64,000 bases of DNA from Brevibacterium sp. UCMA 11754 (GTDB taxonomy: Bacteria > Actinomycetota > Actinomycetes > Actinomycetales > Brevibacteriaceae). The notes under the pieces are model-generated. The model was given only the letters and a program-made list of their open reading frames with translations. It made no database searches and was not told the origin of the DNA. Where the stretch lies: positions 248,001 through 312,000 of the forward strand of contig NZ_JACBOT010000001.1 in NCBI RefSeq assembly GCF_021532275.1. Direction: 5' to 3'. Below, one piece after another: positions 60,939-64,000 of this stretch (position 1 is its first letter; each line of letters opens with the position of its first letter). Position numbers and translations under genes: made by a program.

Positions 60939-61898
60939 ATGACAGACGTGCACACTGTCACCGGCACCATCGACAGCAGCAGCCTCGGCAGGACCCTCGT
61001 CCATGAACACATATTCGTCCTCAGCGAGGAGATGCGGCAGAACTATGACACGACATGGGACGAGGATGAGAAGATCGCCGATGCCGTGGCCAAGCTCAAT
61101 GACCTCAAGGGTGCGGGAATCGACACGATCTTCGACCCGACCGTCGTGGGCCTGGGCCGCTACATTCCTCGCGTCCAGAAGGTCGCCGAGCAGACCGACC
61201 TCAACATCGTCGTGGCCACCGGCCTCTACACGTTCAACGATCTGCCGCATCAGTTCGACCATCATGGCCCAGGACTGCTCATCGACGAACCGGAGCCGCT
61301 CGTCGGCCTGTTCGTCACTGATATCGAGAACGGGATCGCCGACACAGGGGTCAAAGCAGCCTTCCTCAAGTGCGCCATCGAAGAGCCCGGCCTCACCACT
61401 GGAGTCGAGCGCACGATGCGAGCCGTCGGCCAAGCGAGCGCGCAGACCGGTGCGCCCATCACGGTCCACACGAACCCAAGCACAGGATCAGGCCTGGTCG
61501 CGCAGAGAGTACTCAAGGAAGAGGGCGCGGACCTGACGAAAGTCGTGATCGGCCACTCCGGCGATTCGACCGATATCGACTACCTGATGAAGATCGCGGA
61601 CAACGGATCCTTCCTGGGAATGGACCGCTTCGGAATCGATGCGTACCTTCCAACCGAGCAGCGCGTCGAAACGATCGTCGAACTCGTCAGGCGCGGATAC
61701 GTCGACAAGATCACCCTTGCCCACGATGCATCGTGCTATATCGACTACTTCACGCAGGAGGAGAAGAAGGCGGTGCAGCCGAATTGGCATTTCCGCCACA
61801 TCCCCGACGATGTTCTGCCGATGCTGTTGACGAAGGGAGTGTCCCAGGACGACATCGACACCATGCTCGTGAAGAATCCGAGACGATACTTCGACTGA
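60939..61898 (+). CDS. Phosphotriesterase-family metal hydrolase (probable lactonase)
   Basis: TIM-barrel amidohydrolase-superfamily protein of 319 residues. Binuclear metal site: VHEHIF near residue 24, the bridging Lys in AFLKCAIEEPG near residue 145, His in ITVHTNPS and VIGHSGDS, and Asp in LAHDASC near residue 265. The start at 60939 (MTDVHTVTG) has AAGGAG 7 bases upstream. Natural activity of relatives is usually lactone or ester hydrolysis, with phosphotriesterase activity promiscuous. The MHS permease gene follows 60 bases later, so its substrate may enter through that protein. Confidence 0.87.
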   Translation: MTDVHTVTGTIDSSSLGRTLVHEHIFVLSEEMRQNYDTTWDEDEKIADAVAKLNDLKGAGIDTIFDPTVVGLGRYIPRVQKVAEQTDLNIVVATGLYTFNDLPHQFDHHGPGLLIDEPEPLVGLFVTDIENGIADTGVKAAFLKCAIEEPGLTTGVERTMRAVGQASAQTGAPITVHTNPSTGSGLVAQRVLKEEGADLTKVVIGHSGDSTDIDYLMKIADNGSFLGMDRFGIDAYLPTEQRVETIVELVRRGYVDKITLAHDASCYIDYFTQEEKKAVQPNWHFRHIPDDVLPMLLTKGVSQDDIDTMLVKNPRRYFD

Positions 61899-61958
61899 TT
61901 CCCGCTCGAACCACACGGGACAGTTCTCGAGGAGTTTTCAACGACGAAAGGAATCCTC

Positions 61959-63356
61959 ATGCCAGTCAGTTCTTCAACAAGTACAGGCCAGAGCACAACT
62001 GAAGATCGAGCCGGAAAGCACGGGCGCCTGCGTGCGGCCGGACTCATCGGCTCATCGATCGAGTGGTACGACTTCTTCCTCTACGGCACCGCCGCCGCAC
62101 TCGTCTTCCCGCACGTGTTCTTTCCGGACGCGGAGGGCATCAACGGCGTACTCCTGTCGTTCTCAACCTTTGCCACAGGCTTCATCGCCCGACCGGTCGG
62201 CGGGCTGCTCGCCGGCAACTACGGCGACAAGCTCGGCCGCAAACCCATGGTCGTCATCTCATTGCTGGCAATGGCGATCTTCACGTTTGCCATCGGGTGC
62301 CTGCCTTCGACAGCGAGCATCGGCCTCATCGCACCGATCCTGCTCGTGACGTGCCGGTTCCTCCAAGGCATCGCCTGTGGGGCACAGTGGGGTGGCCTTG
62401 CGCTGCTGCTCAGCGAATCGGCCGGGCCCAAGCATCGTGCCTTCTCGGGCTCCTTCATGCAGGTGGGAGTCCCCTGCGGAGCCCTGTTGGGCAATCTCGT
62501 CTTCGTCATCGTCTCAACTTCCATCAGCCATGAAGCCTTCATCTCGTGGGGATGGCGGGTCCCGTTCTGGGCCACAGCGCTCCTCGTGCCGGTCGTCATG
62601 TACATCCAGCTCAAGATCGAGGACTCCCCGGAGTTCGAAACGCTCAAGCGCGAAGTCTCGGCGGACAAGCCTGCTGTCGTGCGTGCACCTCTGTGGCAGG
62701 CCGTGAAGTCGCAGTGGAAGACGATCCTCCTTGCCTCCGGCACGCTGTCGGCCACGAACTGCGTCTTCTACATCACGATCGCCGGCGCCCTGTCATATGG
62801 GACGACGTACCTCGGCATGGACTACAACAGCATGCTCATTGCAGCCATGCTCTCCACCGTCGTCGCAATCCCGGTGACTCTGCTCGGCGGCAGGTTGGCC
62901 GACAGGATCGGACGTCGACCGGTCATCATCATCGGCGGCGTCGGGATTCTCATCTGGGCTTTCCCATACTTCGCTCTCATCAACGCAGCGAACATGGCCA
63001 TGTTCACGATCGCGGTCAGCGTTGCCGCCGTGTTCCAGTCGCTCGTCTATGCTCCGGTCGCCTCGTATTTCGGCGAGCTGTTCGCACCGCAGATCCGCTT
63101 CTCCTCGGTGTCATTGGCCTATCAGCTCAATGCGATCATCGTGTCGGGATCGACGCCCATCGTGATGACCTGGCTGATCGCGAAGATGGACGGGTCGACC
63201 GTGGGCATCACCCTCTTCGTGTGTGCCATGGCGGTCCTCACTGTCGGATGCGCCATCGCGCTGAAGGAGACCAACTCCAAGGAAGTCAGGCAGTCGGCGA
63301 CGGCTGTTCCGGGCGAACACCTGCATTCCAACAGCGTTGCCGGCTCCGCGGACTGA
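61959..63356 (+). CDS. MHS-type MFS permease
   Basis: Transporter of 465 residues with 12 predicted membrane segments. Signature: GSSIEWYDFFLYGTAAALVF near residue 31, NYGDKLGRKPMVVIS near residue 87, LQGIACGAQWGGLALLLSES near residue 138, and LADRIGRRPVIIIGG near residue 308. Similar proteins import shikimate, alpha-ketoglutarate or aromatic acids with protons. It is downstream of the phosphotriesterase-family gene and probably in its operon. The substrate is unknown; the regulator may be off the window or shared with the divergent operon. Confidence 0.88.
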   Translation: MPVSSSTSTGQSTTEDRAGKHGRLRAAGLIGSSIEWYDFFLYGTAAALVFPHVFFPDAEGINGVLLSFSTFATGFIARPVGGLLAGNYGDKLGRKPMVVISLLAMAIFTFAIGCLPSTASIGLIAPILLVTCRFLQGIACGAQWGGLALLLSESAGPKHRAFSGSFMQVGVPCGALLGNLVFVIVSTSISHEAFISWGWRVPFWATALLVPVVMYIQLKIEDSPEFETLKREVSADKPAVVRAPLWQAVKSQWKTILLASGTLSATNCVFYITIAGALSYGTTYLGMDYNSMLIAAMLSTVVAIPVTLLGGRLADRIGRRPVIIIGGVGILIWAFPYFALINAANMAMFTIAVSVAAVFQSLVYAPVASYFGELFAPQIRFSSVSLAYQLNAIIVSGSTPIVMTWLIAKMDGSTVGITLFVCAMAVLTVGCAIALKETNSKEVRQSATAVPGEHLHSNSVAGSAD

Positions 63357-63399
63357 GAGTCAAAACCGTCTGGAGATTCAGGACCGCTCAATCGTTTCG

Positions 63400-64000
63400 T
63401 CAGCGCCCTGCAGCCGAGGTGCCCTGCAGCTTCGCCTGGTAGCGGCGCATGCCGCGCAACCACCTGTCGTAGTCCGACCCCTTCATGCGGTACATGTCGA
63501 GGACTTCGGGATGGGGCAGGATGAGGAAGGTCTCGGCCTCGATGGCGGCCATGACGGTGGTGGCGACGTCTGCCGGCTCGAGGACGTTGCCCGCCTCGGC
63601 GACTGCTCGCTGTCCGGTCAGCGCGTCCCCGGTGATCGCCTTGAGATCCTCGCCCCACAGGATCTTCGTGTTCACACCCATGGGGGCGAGCACGGACACG
63701 CGCAGCCCCTCGGCGCCATAGGTCACGGACAGCCATTCGGCGAAGGCGAGCGCGGCGTGCTTGGTCACCGAGTATCCTGCCTGTCCGATCTGGGTGAGCA
63801 GTCCCGCCGCCGAGGCGGTGGCGACGAAATATCCTTCCCCGCGCCCTGTCCACTCGGGGACGAGTCGTTCGGCAGCGCGAATGTGGGCCCGCAGATTGAC
63901 GTCGATGACTCGGTCCCAGTCGTCCTCGCCGCCCAGGCCGGTGGCTCCGGTGATCCCGGCATTGGCGAAGTAGAGATCGACCTGCCCCAGTTCGCTCTCG
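63400..64000 (-). CDS. Short-chain dehydrogenase/reductase (N-terminus outside window)
   Basis: The frame is open to the last base, so the cofactor-binding N-terminus lies beyond the window and about 200 residues are visible. Seen: VDLYFANAGITGATG (the NAG motif), the catalytic Ser/Tyr/Lys pattern in ATASAAGLLTQIGQAGYSV followed by TKHA, and a C-terminal segment with PADVATTVMAAIEAETFLIL typical of the SDR subgroup with longer tails. It is convergent with the MHS permease, 43 bases apart. Substrate unknown. Confidence 0.85.
   Translation of the reverse strand, partial: ESELGQVDLYFANAGITGATGLGGEDDWDRVIDVNLRAHIRAAERLVPEWTGRGEGYFVATASAAGLLTQIGQAGYSVTKHAALAFAEWLSVTYGAEGLRVSVLAPMGVNTKILWGEDLKAITGDALTGQRAVAEAGNVLEPADVATTVMAAIEAETFLILPHPEVLDMYRMKGSDYDRWLRGMRRYQAKLQGTSAAGR

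Noticed and set aside
60939..61898. Organophosphate-degrading phosphotriesterase.
   Set aside because: Family membership alone does not indicate this activity; most bacterial homologues are lactonases or of unknown function.

Overview
The window comes from a high-GC Gram-positive genome, most likely an actinomycete close to Brevibacterium. That placement is an inference from overall gene content, codon bias, GTG/TTG starts and actinobacterial protein types; no rRNA or other phylogenetic marker is present. No tRNA, rRNA, insertion sequence, prophage or CRISPR array was seen. Nearly everything is small-molecule catabolism: uptake systems, CoA-dependent and oxidative enzymes, and a local regulator beside almost every operon (four GntR/FadR, two IclR, two TetR, one broken AraC).

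Layout. 0-4.1 kb: sialic acid / amino sugar use (nanA-like lyase, nanK, nanE, convergent nagB with its GntR regulator). 4.2-5.4 kb: membrane SPFH protein ending in a very long hairpin. 5.5-13.7 kb: TRAP transporter, IclR regulator, then a four-gene CoA pathway (two acyl-CoA dehydrogenases, CaiB-type CoA-transferase, crotonase). A 15-bp motif shared by both promoters ties the transporter to the pathway. 13.8-18.0 kb: malic enzyme, DHA2 drug-type exporter, IclR. 18.1-27.3 kb: a flavin-centred cluster. On the minus strand it holds an FMN-dependent monooxygenase, flavin reductase, SnoaL/NTF2-like protein, hydratase, semialdehyde dehydrogenase and a riboflavin kinase carrying a C-terminal helix-turn-helix. 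On the plus strand it holds an amine oxidase and an MHS-type permease. 27.3-29.3 kb: a decaying stretch with two damaged short-chain dehydrogenases.

29.3-36.4 kb: a family I CoA-transferase pair, a histidine phosphatase, and a 2-hydroxycarboxylate transporter divergent from CaiB transferase + HMG-CoA-lyase-like enzyme + GntR. 36.5-39.0 kb: DUF4166 protein, an intact paralogue of the damaged dehydrogenase, and a uroporphyrinogen-III synthase-like protein. 39.1-43.0 kb: D-tartrate dehydratase, DASS transporter and divergent GntR. 43.0-45.0 kb: DUF2000 protein, frameshifted AraC regulator and aldo/keto reductase remains. 45.1-50.6 kb: MHS permease, GntR, hydantoinase-type cyclic amidase, cysteine hydrolase and flavoprotein, suggesting cyclic imide or hydantoin breakdown. 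50.7-54.3 kb: second hydratase, quinone oxidoreductase, CPBP protease and TetR. 54.4-60.8 kb: a minus-strand acyl-CoA operon (MaoC, SDR, MDR oxidoreductase, ACAD, kinase-like phosphotransferase, TetR, alpha/beta hydrolase). 60.9-64 kb: phosphotriesterase-family hydrolase, MHS permease and a partial SDR.

The most unusual items are the riboflavin kinase-HTH protein embedded in a flavin monooxygenase cluster, an HMG-CoA-lyase homologue without its active-site cysteine, a duplicated dehydrogenase with a CAG-to-TAG lesion in one copy, and several shared or phased operator motifs that suggest regulator-target links.
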